Source of the DNA: Lewinellaceae bacterium
Lineage (GTDB): Bacteria; Bacteroidota; Bacteroidia; Chitinophagales; Saprospiraceae
Direction of reading: 5' to 3'
Assembly: GCA_016716135.1 (NCBI GenBank)
Contig: JADJWX010000002.1
Coordinates: 806,001-870,000, forward strand
Length of the DNA: 64,000 nt
In this document: one piece after another, positions 63,652 through 64,000 of the stretch
Layout: each line of letters starts with the position of its first letter
Numbering within the stretch: position 1 is the first letter of the stretch
The notes under the pieces: model-generated
Told to the model about the DNA's origin: nothing
Seen by the model: only the letters and a program-made list of their open reading frames with translations
Database searches by the model: none
Program-made: the position numbers and the translations under genes

Positions 63652-64000
63652 TCAATCCCCCACCTTAACCAGTTTCCGCGACCAGTATTTTCCCGCTGAA
63701 CGCATTTCCAGGGTGTACAGGCCGTTGGGCAAACCGGTATGTGCATACAAAACCGAGTGCTCGCCCTCCGGTAATGTTTCATTGTCGTACCAGGTGTGCA
63801 CGGTGTGGCCGTAAGCGTTGATCAAACGCAGGCTGAGCGGCCCGGGCGCCGGCACTTCAAACTGGATGCGCAGCTTCGACCGGAACGGGTTTGGAAAGGC
63901 CTCCAGGCCTACGGAATTTACCGGCAACTGTTTGCTGGTTTGGCCGTTTTGCGTGCGGTCGCCGGTATTTCCGGAACCCATTGCCGCCATGACCGAACCC
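63652..64000 (-). CDS. C-terminal end of a T9SS-exported protein (partial)
   Basis: The open frame continues past the window edge. The visible ~115 residues end in a type IX sorting domain: LEAFPNPFRSKLRIQFEVP, LRLINAYGHTVHTWYD, HTGLPNGLYTLEMRSAGKYW and the basic C-terminus RKLVKVGD. The catalytic or binding part of the protein lies outside the window, so its function is unknown. Confidence 0.85.
   Translation of the reverse strand, partial: GSVMAAMGSGNTGDRTQNGQTSKQLPVNSVGLEAFPNPFRSKLRIQFEVPAPGPLSLRLINAYGHTVHTWYDNETLPEGEHSVLYAHTGLPNGLYTLEMRSAGKYWSRKLVKVGD

Noticed and set aside
1..64000. tRNA, rRNA or CRISPR arrays
   Set aside because: No cloverleaf with a recognisable T-loop, no rRNA stretch and no regularly spaced direct repeats were noticed.

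Overview
The window reads as a chromosomal segment of a Bacteroidota bacterium, most likely of the Saprospiraceae type (Haliscomenobacter/Lewinella-like). The evidence is four secreted proteins with type IX secretion C-terminal sorting domains, a PorP/SprF outer-membrane protein, large HYR/dockerin-like surface proteins, a lack of clear Shine-Dalgarno sequences, and promoters of the TTTG-N19..21-TAnnTTTG form. Protein-coding DNA is moderately GC-rich, except for an AT-rich sigma-factor pair near 34 kb.

Positions 1-20302 (all + strand) hold a pectin/galacturonate utilisation cluster: the end of kduD, a KduI/IolB-type cupin isomerase, a GH28 polygalacturonase lipoprotein, a CE12-type esterase, uxaC (with an in-frame stop), kdgK, kdgA, a three-part TRAP transporter, uxaA, uxaB, a GH43 enzyme, an alpha/beta-hydrolase esterase, a CE8 pectin methylesterase, a DUF4861 lipoprotein and a GH105 unsaturated-uronyl hydrolase. 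Together they could de-esterify and cut pectin outside the inner membrane, import uronates, and convert galacturonate (UxaC-UxaB-UxaA) and unsaturated uronate (isomerase-KduD) to KDG, then KDPG, then pyruvate and glyceraldehyde-3-phosphate. No SusC/SusD pair is present. Two near-identical 231-bp inverted-repeat elements lie in direct orientation on either side of kdgA-dctPQM-uxaA.

Positions 20.3-33.7 kb are mixed: a Uma2-family protein, a class II ribonucleotide reductase split by a 475-residue HNH intein exactly before its catalytic cysteine, a secreted haem peroxidase, a NUDIX hydrolase, an OmpH/Skp chaperone, glutamate racemase, PorP/SprF and a large zinc metalloprotease. Positions 33.8-35.4 kb hold an ECF sigma factor with a membrane partner, and a cupin.

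Positions 35.4-39 kb form a methionine-synthesis operon on the - strand (metY, metX and a decayed homoserine dehydrogenase). It is preceded by what looks like a complete sulfur-amino-acid attenuator: a promoter, a 31-residue leader peptide containing the run MMCCMCCMC, and an intrinsic terminator. A decayed copy of the metY 5' end lies between this leader and metY. I regard the leader as the most interesting item in the window.

Positions 39-43.5 kb carry a glycosyltransferase operon, an RNA methyltransferase and a small lipoprotein. Positions 44-51 kb carry a giant secreted protein with HYR-like, dockerin-like and cohesin-like parts; a smaller paralogue lies at 56.5-58.7 kb. The remainder is housekeeping or mobile: a DoxX protein, an SDR, a DNA glycosylase, a PfkB kinase, adk, a FtsB-like protein, sucD, an IS110-family insertion sequence, an RsmF-like rRNA methyltransferase, a DinB-like protein, a phosphopantetheinyl transferase and the end of another T9SS cargo protein. 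Several genes between 44 and 62 kb contain single-base frameshifts, mostly in short homopolymers, which points to sequencing or assembly error at least as strongly as to gene decay. I saw no tRNA, rRNA or CRISPR.
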